A stretch of DNA of 64,000 nt from assembly GCF_001295265.1 (NCBI RefSeq), contig NZ_LJOD01000020.1, positions 1 through 64,000 of the forward strand. Direction: 5' to 3'. This DNA comes from Chryseobacterium indologenes (GTDB taxonomy: Bacteria; Bacteroidota; Bacteroidia; Flavobacteriales; Weeksellaceae). Positions within the stretch are counted from its first letter, which is position 1; each line of letters opens with the position of its first letter. Below, one piece after another: positions 43,347 to 51,125 of this stretch. The notes under the pieces are model-generated. The model was not told the origin of the DNA. It worked only from the letters and a program-made list of their open reading frames with translations, and did not search any database. Both the position numbers and the translations under genes were made by a program.

Positions 43347-44081
43347 CTAGGAGAACACTTTCAGGAAATTATCTTTAAAGCTTCCGGAAACCTCAATTTC
43401 GGTATGATCAGCAAGTGTTACTGTTCCGCTTTTATGGTAAGATTTTACAAAGCCGGTGTTGATAATATGAGAACGGTGAACTCTTACAAACGGGTTTTCC
43501 AGCAGGTCATCAAAATGTTTCAGGAATCTGCAGACCATTTTCTTTGAACCGTCGGTAAGATAAACCTGGGTAAAATTTCCATCCGCCTGTAATCTTACAA
43601 TATCTTCTGTTTTTACCACATCAAATCCCTGAAGGGTCGGCAGAATAAGCTGCTGTTTTTCCGGTTTTAATTTTAGATTTTCGAGGAGAATTTTATTCCG
43701 GTTGAGCTCTTCTTTCTTTTCAAGGCTTTCTGCAACTTTGTTTACAGCCAGAATAAGCTCCTGAATGTCAATAGGCTTTAAAATATAATAGCTTGCCGAT
43801 TTATTAAGGGCCTGCAGCGAATATTGTGAAAATGCGGTAATAAAGATGGTTTCATAAGAAAATTCTTTAGTGGCTTCCAGCACATCAAAAGCGTTTCCGA
43901 AGGGCATTTCAACATCAAGGAAAACAAGTTGTGGCTGTGTTTCTGTAATCAGCGGAACAGCTTCTTTTATGTTTTCAGCTTCCCCGAGAACTTCCACCTG
44001 CGGACAGTATTTGGTGAGATAGTTTCTCAGAACTTCTCTTGCAATGATCTCATCGTCTACAATAACAGCTTTTATTTTCAT
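43347..44081 (-). CDS. LytTR-family response regulator
   Basis: 244 residues. Receiver domain with acidic pair in VIVDDEIIAR, phospho-acceptor Asp in LVFLDVEMPFGNAFD, conserved Thr/Ser in IFITAFSQY and Lys in YYILKPIDIQEL. A LytTR DNA-binding domain occupies about residues 140-244 (LPTLQGFDVVKTEDIVRLQADGNFTQVYLTDGSKKMVCRFLKHFDDLL, then FVRVHRSHIIN). LytTR proteins bind direct repeats spaced about two helical turns apart. The likely partner is the LytS-type kinase at 46125, separated from it by three same-strand genes. The ACCAAGT repeats at 47962, 48285 and 49418 are its candidate operators. Confidence 0.92.
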   Translation of the reverse strand: MKIKAVIVDDEIIAREVLRNYLTKYCPQVEVLGEAENIKEAVPLITETQPQLVFLDVEMPFGNAFDVLEATKEFSYETIFITAFSQYSLQALNKSASYYILKPIDIQELILAVNKVAESLEKKEELNRNKILLENLKLKPEKQQLILPTLQGFDVVKTEDIVRLQADGNFTQVYLTDGSKKMVCRFLKHFDDLLENPFVRVHRSHIINTGFVKSYHKSGTVTLADHTEIEVSGSFKDNFLKVFS

Positions 44082-44167
44082 TTAAACAGGCCTAAAAGAT
44101 TTGTTTAAAGTAAAATTAGGAATATTTGGCCAGTCACACAATCTGTTCATGAAAATCACTTGGGAAC

Positions 44168-44584
44168 CTATATTTTCTTCCATTTCAAGGCCTTCCAAAC
44201 AATCAGAATGGTGATGAAGCTTTCCAGTAACGCCAGAAAAACATAGAATACCCTCCAGGCTGTTAATGAGGTGGCAGCAATAAGCAACATTATGCCTGTA
44301 AAAAATATTCCCAGAATAATGTTAAGTATCCTGTTGATTTTTGCTTTCAGCATCAGTGAGAGAAAAACCATTACCGCAGGAAGTGCCAGTACAACAGCAG
44401 CCATAAACAGCTTTACAGGGGTATCCAGTAAATTGGTTCCTTCAACCAGACCTTTTGCCTTCCCGGGAACATAGAGTTCAAAATAGTCTCCATAGAGATA
44501 ACACAGGGTGACTGAAGTCCATAGCCCGGCAAGAATGATTTTTATATTGACAGGGGTTTCTTCAAAATGTACGGAGTTATTCAT
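44168..44584 (-). CDS. Small integral membrane protein (four predicted helices)
   Basis: 138 residues with four hydrophobic segments (about residues 15-33, 57-77, 84-105, 109-131). It has a conserved-looking extracytoplasmic stretch after the first helix (LYGDYFELYVPGKAKGLVEG), reminiscent of the DUF6326 family; that family name is from memory and unverified. Starts 22 bases after the DUF4386 gene ends, so the two membrane proteins are likely cotranscribed and could form a complex. The gene sits between the LytS-like kinase and the LytTR regulator. Function unknown. Confidence 0.75.
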   Translation of the reverse strand: MNNSVHFEETPVNIKIILAGLWTSVTLCYLYGDYFELYVPGKAKGLVEGTNLLDTPVKLFMAAVVLALPAVMVFLSLMLKAKINRILNIILGIFFTGIMLLIAATSLTAWRVFYVFLALLESFITILIVWKALKWKKI

Positions 44585-44606
44585 GATTGATCGTTTTATC
44601 AGTGGG

Positions 44607-45293
44607 TTAATTTTTATTTCTTACGCCTAAGATCAGCAGCCATAATCCGGTTCCTATTTCCCCTATGGACGCAGGAAGTGTGATATAATTGGATATAGGA
44701 TAAGCAGAAAAATCCGGAATTAAAGTCCTGGCAAAAACATTGGCAACATATCCCACACATCCCAGTATTAAGAAAACGCCCAAAAATTTCGGAAGAAAAC
44801 CAGATTTGTAAACCAGATAGCCAAATGGTAAAAGCCAAAGCCCCCAAAAGATCTGGACAATTAAAATCCCTTTGTTATAGCTGTTAAGAAGGAGCATTAC
44901 CTGGGATTGCAGCTGTTCTGCATTAAAGCCTTTCAGATAATCAGCGCCTTCAATAATAGTAAGTACAGAAAACCGGCTTTGAAGATTAAGGAATGATATG
45001 GGAATACTCATCAATGCAAAAATAACCATCAGCCGAGCATGAGCTTTATTGACGTTGTTCAGTAATCTGTATAAAACCAGAGGCAAGAGCATAAATGCAA
45101 TATAGCAGATGATACTTCCTGCAATTCCTAATCTGAATAGTTGCGGAGAGGAAGAAATATTCTGAAAGGTAATCCGGGAATCTTCCCAGTTTATAAGCTG
45201 AGACGGAACATACATTAAGCTGAAAAAACCGGCTGCAATCACTATAAGATAAATAAATCCTGCCAGCCGGGCTGTTTTGTTGGAAGCGTTCAT
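44607..45293 (-). CDS. DUF4386 family membrane protein
   Basis: 228 residues with six hydrophobic helices. It begins with the DUF4386 hallmark NKTARLAGFIYLIVIAAGFFSLMYVPSQLI and continues FRLGIAGSIICYIAFMLLPLVLYRLL and FWGLWLLPFGYLVYKSGFLPKFLGVFLILGCVGY. The family is widespread and uncharacterised, possibly a signalling or stress membrane protein. It is followed by another small membrane protein gene. Just upstream of its ATG lies an 11/12 inverted repeat, ATCAGGTTTTTT (45298-45309) / AAAAAATCTGAT (45345-45356), which could be an operator or leader hairpin. Confidence 0.85.
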   Translation of the reverse strand: MNASNKTARLAGFIYLIVIAAGFFSLMYVPSQLINWEDSRITFQNISSSPQLFRLGIAGSIICYIAFMLLPLVLYRLLNNVNKAHARLMVIFALMSIPISFLNLQSRFSVLTIIEGADYLKGFNAEQLQSQVMLLLNSYNKGILIVQIFWGLWLLPFGYLVYKSGFLPKFLGVFLILGCVGYVANVFARTLIPDFSAYPISNYITLPASIGEIGTGLWLLILGVRNKN

Positions 45294-45387
45294 TGGGATC
45301 AGGTTTTTTATATATAGACAGTTTCTGTTTTCATTTGGTTACAGAAAAAATCTGATTATAAAAAAAACAGCTCTGAAATAAAGTTTT

Positions 45388-46107
45388 CTATTGATATTTC
45401 CCGCCTCTGAACTTTAAAATTTTATAGGTTGTTTTGGAAGTCTCCTTTTCATTACATTCTCCGTTTACTTCGGTATCTATGGTCTTCACCGAAATAGTTT
45501 TTATTTTCAGATCCGTGAAATTATTGGTTTTTGTTTTATCCAGAACAATAACCGAATGATCATCTTTAAATTCACCATTGCAACGGGTATCCCATTCCCC
45601 GCGGGTAGAATACATTTCAAACTGACTGAGAACTTTTTTAAGCGTTTTTCCTTCGGGATAATACATTGACATTCTACCTGAAGCATACGGATTGGCCCTG
45701 CTACTGCCTGCAAAATCGGCTATCACTCCAAATGCACGGACATGGGTATTGAGATTATACAATCCCGTATCTATTGCAAAGCTTCTTAAGTATACAGCAT
45801 CAGAAGAAATTTCCTCGGGATCTAAATATTTATTTTTTATCATTCCTTTTTCATCGGTAATTAAAATATAGTTCTGTACCGTAAAAACATAATCTTCTTC
45901 ATCCTGTTCTATCAAAACCGGAATGATTATGATGTAAGAGTTTCCGGTATTGGGCATTTTCTTCTCTGTACAAAACTCTTCTTTAATTTTGTTTTTATCC
46001 AGCTTCAGGCTTTTCACTATATTTTCATACCGGGCATCATCAATTTGCTGTCCGTATAAAATCCCTGTGAATAGAGTAGTCAATATTAATACTATACTTT
46101 TTTTCAT
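45388..46107 (-). CDS. Hypothetical exported protein in the LytS-like kinase operon
   Basis: 239 residues with a signal peptide (MKKSIVLILTTLFTGILYGQ). Not recognised. The mature part is strand-rich with a central segment ALITDEKGMIKNKYLDPEE-like at about residues 75-100, and two or three cysteines in DTRCNGEF and EVNGECNEKE that could form a disulphide. It begins 17 bases after the kinase gene ends and so is cotranscribed with it. A periplasmic accessory or signal-modulating protein for that kinase is a reasonable inference but is not shown by any motif. Confidence 0.75.
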   Translation of the reverse strand: MKKSIVLILTTLFTGILYGQQIDDARYENIVKSLKLDKNKIKEEFCTEKKMPNTGNSYIIIIPVLIEQDEEDYVFTVQNYILITDEKGMIKNKYLDPEEISSDAVYLRSFAIDTGLYNLNTHVRAFGVIADFAGSSRANPYASGRMSMYYPEGKTLKKVLSQFEMYSTRGEWDTRCNGEFKDDHSVIVLDKTKTNNFTDLKIKTISVKTIDTEVNGECNEKETSKTTYKILKFRGGKYQ

Positions 46108-46124
46108 CAGACTTATGTTTTAAG

Positions 46125-47906
46125 TTAAGTAAGGTTGATTGTAATAGTCACCACTACTCCGCTGCCGTGTTCTTTGTCCTTGATGGAACAGGTAATATCT
46201 TTTTTATACAGATCATTCAGAAGCTTTATTCTTTCGAGTGTATTTTTCATTCCGCGGCCTTCCCTGGTTTTCTGGTGCTGCGTCTTCTGCTTTTTACTTT
46301 CTTCAATACCGATTCCGTTATCTTCAATAGTGATTTTTAATTGAGCATTTTCTTTTTCAAAGCTTAATTTTAAAAATCCTTTTTCCGTTCTGTAGCGGAG
46401 GCCATGCCATACTGCATTTTCAAGGAACGGCTGAACCAGCATTCCCGGAACCTTAAGGCTGTGTGCATTCAGGTTATCGTCTGTATTGATTTCGTAATCA
46501 AATTTATCTGCAAAGCGGGTCTTTTCCAGGGCCAGATAATTCTGAAGCAAGTCGAGCTCCTGCTGAAAAGGAATAAAATCTTCGGCAGAATTTTCCATTA
46601 CACCCCGCATCAGCTTTGAAAATCTGGTAAGATACTGATTGGCTTCCAGCTCGTTATTGGTTGCAATAAAATGATTAACACTGTTTAAGCTGTTGAAAAT
46701 AAAATGGGGATTCATTTCACGTCTCAGCGACTGCAGGGCAATTTTTTTATTTTTGATCTGAACTTTCTTCAGAGTTCTGAAAATTAAAAACACCAGACCT
46801 GTAAGCAGGATCAAAGCTCCAATCAGACTGTAGTTAAACACATTTTTCTTACGGATCAGCTCATCTTTAAGCTGTTTTTCTTTTTCCAGCTGGGATATTC
46901 TCTGTTCTGTATCTTCCAGAATCTTATTATCAACCAGGCTCCTGTCTTTGGAAACAAGGTCCGGAAGTTTCCCAAGGAAATCGCGGTACAGCGTTACTGA
47001 AGCATCAGTACTTCCTGATATATTATAGAGGCTGTCCAGCTTTTTCACACTTTTCTGGGCTTCCAGAGTGTGTCCTTTATCCAAAGCAATCCCGTAGGCA
47101 TTTTTCAAGAGAGTGATGGCTTCTTCAGGGTCGTTTTTTTTGATATAAATATCGGCCAGCTCCTGAATCTGATTCACTTTTTCCTGCGAATTTTCTTTTA
47201 CAAAATCCTCTTTTAAAACCTCTTTTTTCGCTTCGATGGCTTTATCAAATTTCCGGTTTTCAACATAAAAATCAGTCAGCTTCCGGTTGATTTCCAGAGC
47301 CTGCTGCGGTGCTTCTTTTTTTGAAAAAACATAGGCATTATTCAGGTTTTCTTCTGCTTTGGGAATATTATTCTGCTGGATATTAACTTCGGCCATCTGG
47401 CTGTATCCTTCTGCGGCAGCACTTTTATCTTTTTCTTTCAGACTGATATTGATGTTGCTCTGGATTGCATCTGCCTTTCTTTCTGCTGAAGGGGCAGAAA
47501 GCCTTGCCGCATCATTTGAATTAACAGTCCTGCTTTTCTCATCAAAGCTCATTTCAGCGGCCATGCTGTAATTGCTGATGGCAGGTGCTATTTTTTTCTG
47601 CTTTTCCTGTGACTGGGCAATTTTCCGGGTTACAATTTCGAGATTCTTTTTATCGTTAAGATCTTTATAGAGATTTCTCGCCTTGATCAGGAATTCTTCA
47701 CTCCTGGCATAATTTCCCTGATTATAATAATCATTGGCAATACCTACATAACTGTCGGCAACGCCCTTATTATCATTATTATCAACTGCTTTCTTCAGCC
47801 TGGAGACAGATTTGGATGCTTTATTAACCCGTGTAGAATCCTGTGCCAAGCAGATATTACCTGCGGCAAGACTAAAGATAAACAGTATTTTAAAAACTAA
47901 TTTCAC
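46125..47906 (-). CDS. LytS-type histidine kinase with periplasmic tetratricopeptide repeats
   Basis: 593 residues starting at a GTG (47906) that opens a good signal sequence (KLVFKILFIFSLAAGNICLAQ). Residues about 25-300 are tetratricopeptide-like repeats (AIANDYYNQGNYARSEEFLIKARNLY and similar), then a coiled coil, one membrane helix (about 355-375), and the His_kinase domain with phospho-acceptor His401 in LRREMNPHFIFNSLNSVNHFI. The ATPase domain follows, with N box LVQPFLENAVWHGLRY and G box DNGIGIEESKK. Typical of Bacteroidota LytS/YpdA-like kinases paired with LytTR regulators. A paired ACCAAGT repeat lies about 60 bp upstream with a TTACTTTG -7-like box at 47926-47933, suggesting autoregulation. 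Confidence 0.92.
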   Translation of the reverse strand: MKLVFKILFIFSLAAGNICLAQDSTRVNKASKSVSRLKKAVDNNDNKGVADSYVGIANDYYNQGNYARSEEFLIKARNLYKDLNDKKNLEIVTRKIAQSQEKQKKIAPAISNYSMAAEMSFDEKSRTVNSNDAARLSAPSAERKADAIQSNINISLKEKDKSAAAEGYSQMAEVNIQQNNIPKAEENLNNAYVFSKKEAPQQALEINRKLTDFYVENRKFDKAIEAKKEVLKEDFVKENSQEKVNQIQELADIYIKKNDPEEAITLLKNAYGIALDKGHTLEAQKSVKKLDSLYNISGSTDASVTLYRDFLGKLPDLVSKDRSLVDNKILEDTEQRISQLEKEKQLKDELIRKKNVFNYSLIGALILLTGLVFLIFRTLKKVQIKNKKIALQSLRREMNPHFIFNSLNSVNHFIATNNELEANQYLTRFSKLMRGVMENSAEDFIPFQQELDLLQNYLALEKTRFADKFDYEINTDDNLNAHSLKVPGMLVQPFLENAVWHGLRYRTEKGFLKLSFEKENAQLKITIEDNGIGIEESKKQKTQHQKTREGRGMKNTLERIKLLNDLYKKDITCSIKDKEHGSGVVVTITINLT

Positions 47907-47961
47907 GGATTTCAGATCTTTAATGCAAAGTAACTAAAACTTTATTTATGCTCCTTCATTC

Positions 47962-47992
47962 TTTACCAAGTCAAAACCTTATTTCACCAAGT
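47962..47992 (+). promoter_or_regulatory. Candidate LytTR operator upstream of the LytS-like kinase gene
   Basis: TTTACCAAGT and TTCACCAAGT with core heptamers at 47965-47971 and 47986-47992, period exactly 21 bp. Read on the plus strand, i.e. opposite to the kinase gene, whose start lies 58 bases away. Same sequence and spacing as at 48285 and 49418. Confidence 0.65.
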
Positions 47993-48056
47993 CACAACTC
48001 TGATGCTGTTAAAATAACTTCAGTTCGGGATAAGAATATCTGATAGATGCAGGTTT

Positions 48057-48190
48057 GAAGCTGGATGAGGGAAGAGGGAAGTTATGAAAGTCATTAACAG
48101 CAAATATTGATCTGTTTATTTAATTTGATTTTCAGGTGGCTTTCAATACGTAAAACTAAAATTAACTTCCAACCTCCTTCTTCCAGCTTC
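48057..48190. repeat. MITE-like palindromic element, copy B
   Basis: 134 bases with 28-bp terminal inverted repeats matching at 23 of 28 positions: left 48057-48084 starts GAAGCTGGATGAGGGAAG; right 48163-48190 is its imperfect complement ending TTCCAGCTTC. The interior shares ordered blocks (GATCTGTTT, TTTGATTTT, TGGCTTTxAATAC) with the element at 31145-31294. No coding potential. Confidence 0.7.
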
Positions 48191-48284
48191 CATCCTTTTA
48201 CATTTAAACTCCTTAGATTAAAATAAACCTTTGATCTTTTTGTTCCAACTTCCCCCATTACCTATGATAAAGGGCATTCAACAG

Positions 48285-48315
48285 TTCACCAAGTGAAAAC
48301 CTCATTTCACCAAGT
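48285..48315 (+). promoter_or_regulatory. Candidate LytTR operator upstream of the SIMPL gene
   Basis: TTCACCAAGT repeated with core heptamers at 48288-48294 and 48309-48315, period 21 bp. A TAATTTTA -7-like element follows at 48343-48350 after exactly 27 bases, as in the 49418 site; the gene starts at 48377. Confidence 0.7.
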
Positions 48316-48376
48316 CTCCGGAATTTCCTTTCAGAACCGCCGTAATTTTACCTCAGAATTTAAAAAACAGGAAATT

Positions 48377-49048
48377 ATGAAATTAAGACATTTTTTATTG
48401 ATCGGAATCTTTACACTGGGAAGTTTTATGAATGCACAGGAAGTAAAGAAAAATGCAATTGAGGTAACAGGAGTTGCTGAAATGGAAATAGAGCCGGATG
48501 AAATCATCTTCAGCATTGGTATAAAGGCAGACAACAAAAATGAACTGGCAGACACGGAGAAAAAAATGTTTGAAACATTAAAAAATGCCGGCGTCAAGAA
48601 CGAAGATATCAAATTCAAATCCATGTATCAGAATACCTATGCCAAAACCGGAAAATTCACCAGGAATTATCAGTTTAAGGCCAATGCCAAAGCAGATCTT
48701 GGTAAAATATTTGAAGACCTGAATCAGAAATGGGTAAGCAGTCTGAACATTGCGGAAGTAAAAAATACCAAAATTGCAGATTTTAGAAAAACAGTTAAGA
48801 TCAATGCTCTGAAAGCCGCTAAGGAGAAAGCAGATTACCTGTTGGAAAGTATGGGTAAAAAAGCAGGAAATCCTCTTGAAATTGTAGAAATAGAAGATTA
48901 TACCAGCGATACGGTTCTTCCGGCAGCTTACAGAGGTAAAATGAACAGCATACTGGAAATGGCAGATGCAACAGCAGGAAACTCTTTTGAGAACATAGAA
49001 AACATCAAGCTGAAATACAGTATCAAAACACGATACGAAATCCTTTAA
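48377..49048 (+). CDS. SIMPL-domain (DUF541) periplasmic protein
   Basis: 223 residues from the ATG at 48377 (MKLRHFLLIGIFTLGSFMNAQ), a signal peptide; the frame is open upstream from a GTG but that part covers the operator and promoter. The mature protein is a SIMPL/DUF541 domain: NAIEVTGVAEMEIEPDEIIFSIGIKADNKNELADTEKKM, then VKNEDIKFKSMYQNTYAKTGKFTRNYQFKA, and KAAKEKADYLLESMGKKAGNPLEIVEIED. Members (E. coli YggE) are linked to envelope and oxidative stress and form ring-like periplasmic assemblies in some bacteria. Preceded by the ACCAAGT operator and followed by a terminator. Its role in this module is inferred. Confidence 0.9.
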   Translation: MKLRHFLLIGIFTLGSFMNAQEVKKNAIEVTGVAEMEIEPDEIIFSIGIKADNKNELADTEKKMFETLKNAGVKNEDIKFKSMYQNTYAKTGKFTRNYQFKANAKADLGKIFEDLNQKWVSSLNIAEVKNTKIADFRKTVKINALKAAKEKADYLLESMGKKAGNPLEIVEIEDYTSDTVLPAAYRGKMNSILEMADATAGNSFENIENIKLKYSIKTRYEIL

Positions 49049-49072
49049 AATATACAATAACAGATTTAAGGA

Positions 49073-49098
49073 AACAGTCCGAAAGGGCTGTTTTTTTG
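49073..49098 (+). terminator. Terminator of the SIMPL gene
   Basis: Stem AACAGTCC (49073-49080) / GGGCTGTT (49085-49092), GAAA loop, followed by seven T residues; 25 bases past the stop. Confidence 0.85.
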
Positions 49099-49148
49099 TT
49101 TCCAGATATAGCTTCTGAAAGGTAGATTTAGGCTAATTCTATTATTTA

Positions 49149-49177
49149 GGCGGACTAAAGTCCACCTCTATTGAATA
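49149..49177 (+). repeat. Short hairpin repeat, copy 2
   Basis: GGCGGAC-TAAA-GTCCACC followed by TCTATTGAATA. Matches copy 1 at 7946-7972 in loop and flank, with coordinated stem changes. Confidence 0.6.
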
Positions 49178-49210
49178 AATTTCACCCATCAGAAGATGTT
49201 TATCCGGATT

Positions 49211-49398
49211 TTTTCTCGCGCAGATTCTGCGGATTCAGCAGATTTTTAAAGAACTGGCGTAAACTTCTCTGCGTTAAGTTTTTAAACTTAAACATGATTA
49301 AAGAGTTGAATTCTTTTGTACCTATATAATTTCCAACAGATTTCTCGGATAACACAAATCAAAAAAAATCTGTATAATCTGTCCTATCCGCGAGAAAA
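49211..49398. repeat. Inverted-repeat element (TTTTCTCGCG ends)
   Basis: 188 bases with perfect 10-bp terminal inverted repeats, TTTTCTCGCG (49211-49220) and CGCGAGAAAA (49389-49398). Inside these, partial complementarity of CAGATTTTT-type blocks continues for about 25 bases. An exact 18-base palindrome, TTAAGTTTTTAAACTTAA, lies at 49274-49291. No ORF. It separates the SIMPL terminator from the DUF4139 operator. Confidence 0.6.
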
Positions 49399-49417
49399 TT
49401 AAAATAGATACTTACCC

Positions 49418-49448
49418 TTCACCAAGCCAAAGTCCCCTTTCACCAAGT
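49418..49448 (+). promoter_or_regulatory. Candidate LytTR operator upstream of the DUF4139-vWA operon
   Basis: TTCACCAAGC and TTCACCAAGT with core heptamers at 49421-49427 and 49442-49448, period 21 bp. A TAATTTTA -7-like element follows at 49476-49483, exactly 27 bases on; the gene starts at 49509. Confidence 0.7.
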
Positions 49449-49508
49449 CTGCCAATTTCCGGTCTGAAATACCGATAATTTTACTTCAGGAATTTAAAGC
49501 AATAAACT

Positions 49509-51110
49509 ATGAAACGTTATTTTTTGATACTTATGACATTTTCGGCAGCTTTCATCAGCGCTCAGGAAATAAAAAAAGAAATTGAAGTAAAACAGGCTAC
49601 GGTATTCCTTCAGGGAGCCAAGGTCTTCGGCAATACCAGCGTAACTCTGCAGAAAGGAAGAAATAGGGTAAGAATTATCAACCTTCCTAATAATCTGGAT
49701 GAGAACACCTATAAAATCAATCTTGAAAAGAATACTACTCTCCTGTCCATTACCCCGCAAAACAATTTTCTGGATAGCGGCCAGCTGTCTGAAGGAGAAA
49801 AGAAGCTTGAGGATGAAAGAAAAAAACTTCAGAGACAGGTAAACCTCCTAAATATCCAGATCAAGAACCTGACCGGCGAGCAAAACATCATCAATGATAA
49901 CCTTAAAGTTTCTGTGAATGACAAATCAACTCCGCAGGAACAGCTGATTAAGCTTACCGATTTTTACCGTAAAAGAATGCTTGAAATTGATAATCAGGTC
50001 TTTCTTCTGAACGAACAGAAATCTGCTTTGGATGAAAACATAGCCAAAATCAACAACCAGTCTGCGGAAGAACAAACCCATAAAAATACCAACAGAAAAG
50101 AACTTCTTCTGGAAATCCTTGCAGATCACGAAACCAGCCTGAATCTGGGAGTAAGCTATATCGTTTCAGATGCAGGGTGGATTCCTTCTTATGATTTACG
50201 TGCTGAATCGGTAAAGAAGCCTCTTGAAATGGTTTATAAAGGAAAGATCTATCAAAGGACAGGACAGGACTGGAAAAATATCAAGCTTTTTGTTTCTACC
50301 TACCGTCCCTCCTACCATCAGGACCGCCCTATCCTTTCTCCATTATATGTAGCAGAATACACGGCACACAATCCTATGATGGAGGTTGCCGATTATAAGA
50401 AGACAAAGGAAACTTCGGTAGCCAATTCTTATCAGATGAGAGCTGATAAAGTGGTAGAACCAAGCCAAATACCTGTTGCTTCCGTTTCTGACGGCCAGAT
50501 GAACGTGATATATGAACTCAACTACAATCAAACCATCCTGAGCCAGGAGAAAGAGCATTATGTAATCCTCGATAAAAAACAGATTGATGCCACCTACAAA
50601 TACCATACAGTTCCGAAGCTTAACAACCAGGTATTCCTGATGGCTTTTGTGAAAAACTGGCAGAACCTCAACCTTATTTCGGGAGATGCTAATATTTATT
50701 TTGAAGACAATTATATCGGAAAAACCAACATAACCAGCAACTATGTGAAAGATGAATTCCCGATCTCACTGGGTATCGATGAGAGAATTACCGTAAAAAG
50801 AATAAAACTGGAAGATAAAACGTCTCAAAAGACCATGAATTCCAATAAATGGAACACAGAATCCTACCAGATCAGCATCAGAAACAATACAAAAGAGAAT
50901 ATTGAACTGGAAGTGCTTGACCAGCTTCCGATCAGTGAGAATTCCAAAATTCTGGTAAAAGCTTTAGAAACCGGAGGCGGAAGCTATGATGAAAAAACAG
51001 GAAGCATCCTGTGGACCAGAAACATCAGCAGCGGAGGTTCAGACAAGATTAATTTCTCTTATGAAGTGAAATATCCGAAAGACATGCAGATTCAGTACTA
51101 CAGCAGATAA
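49509..51110 (+). CDS. DUF4139 / mucoidy-inhibitor-like protein
   Basis: 533 residues with a signal peptide (about 1-18, ending ISAQ). N-terminal DUF4140-like part (EIEVKQATVFLQGAKVFGNTSVTLQKGRNRVRIINLP), a long coiled coil at about 95-190 (KKLEDERKKLQRQVNLLNIQIKNL and following), then a DUF4139 domain (LGVSYIVSDAGWIPSYDLRAESVKKPLEMVYKGKIYQRTGQDWKNIKLFVSTYRPS to the C-terminus, rich in beta strands). The family is found in many phyla, sometimes called mucoidy inhibitor A, with no known mechanism; envelope function is likely. It starts 61 bases after the ACCAAGT operator and is followed 15 bases later by the vWA gene, so they form an operon. Confidence 0.9.
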   Translation: MKRYFLILMTFSAAFISAQEIKKEIEVKQATVFLQGAKVFGNTSVTLQKGRNRVRIINLPNNLDENTYKINLEKNTTLLSITPQNNFLDSGQLSEGEKKLEDERKKLQRQVNLLNIQIKNLTGEQNIINDNLKVSVNDKSTPQEQLIKLTDFYRKRMLEIDNQVFLLNEQKSALDENIAKINNQSAEEQTHKNTNRKELLLEILADHETSLNLGVSYIVSDAGWIPSYDLRAESVKKPLEMVYKGKIYQRTGQDWKNIKLFVSTYRPSYHQDRPILSPLYVAEYTAHNPMMEVADYKKTKETSVANSYQMRADKVVEPSQIPVASVSDGQMNVIYELNYNQTILSQEKEHYVILDKKQIDATYKYHTVPKLNNQVFLMAFVKNWQNLNLISGDANIYFEDNYIGKTNITSNYVKDEFPISLGIDERITVKRIKLEDKTSQKTMNSNKWNTESYQISIRNNTKENIELEVLDQLPISENSKILVKALETGGGSYDEKTGSILWTRNISSGGSDKINFSYEVKYPKDMQIQYYSR

Positions 51111-51125
51111 CCTAAAAAAAATATT

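Noticed and set aside
48578..49057. 159-residue minus-strand frame rich in Cys/Phe
   Set aside because: Antisense to the well-supported SIMPL gene.
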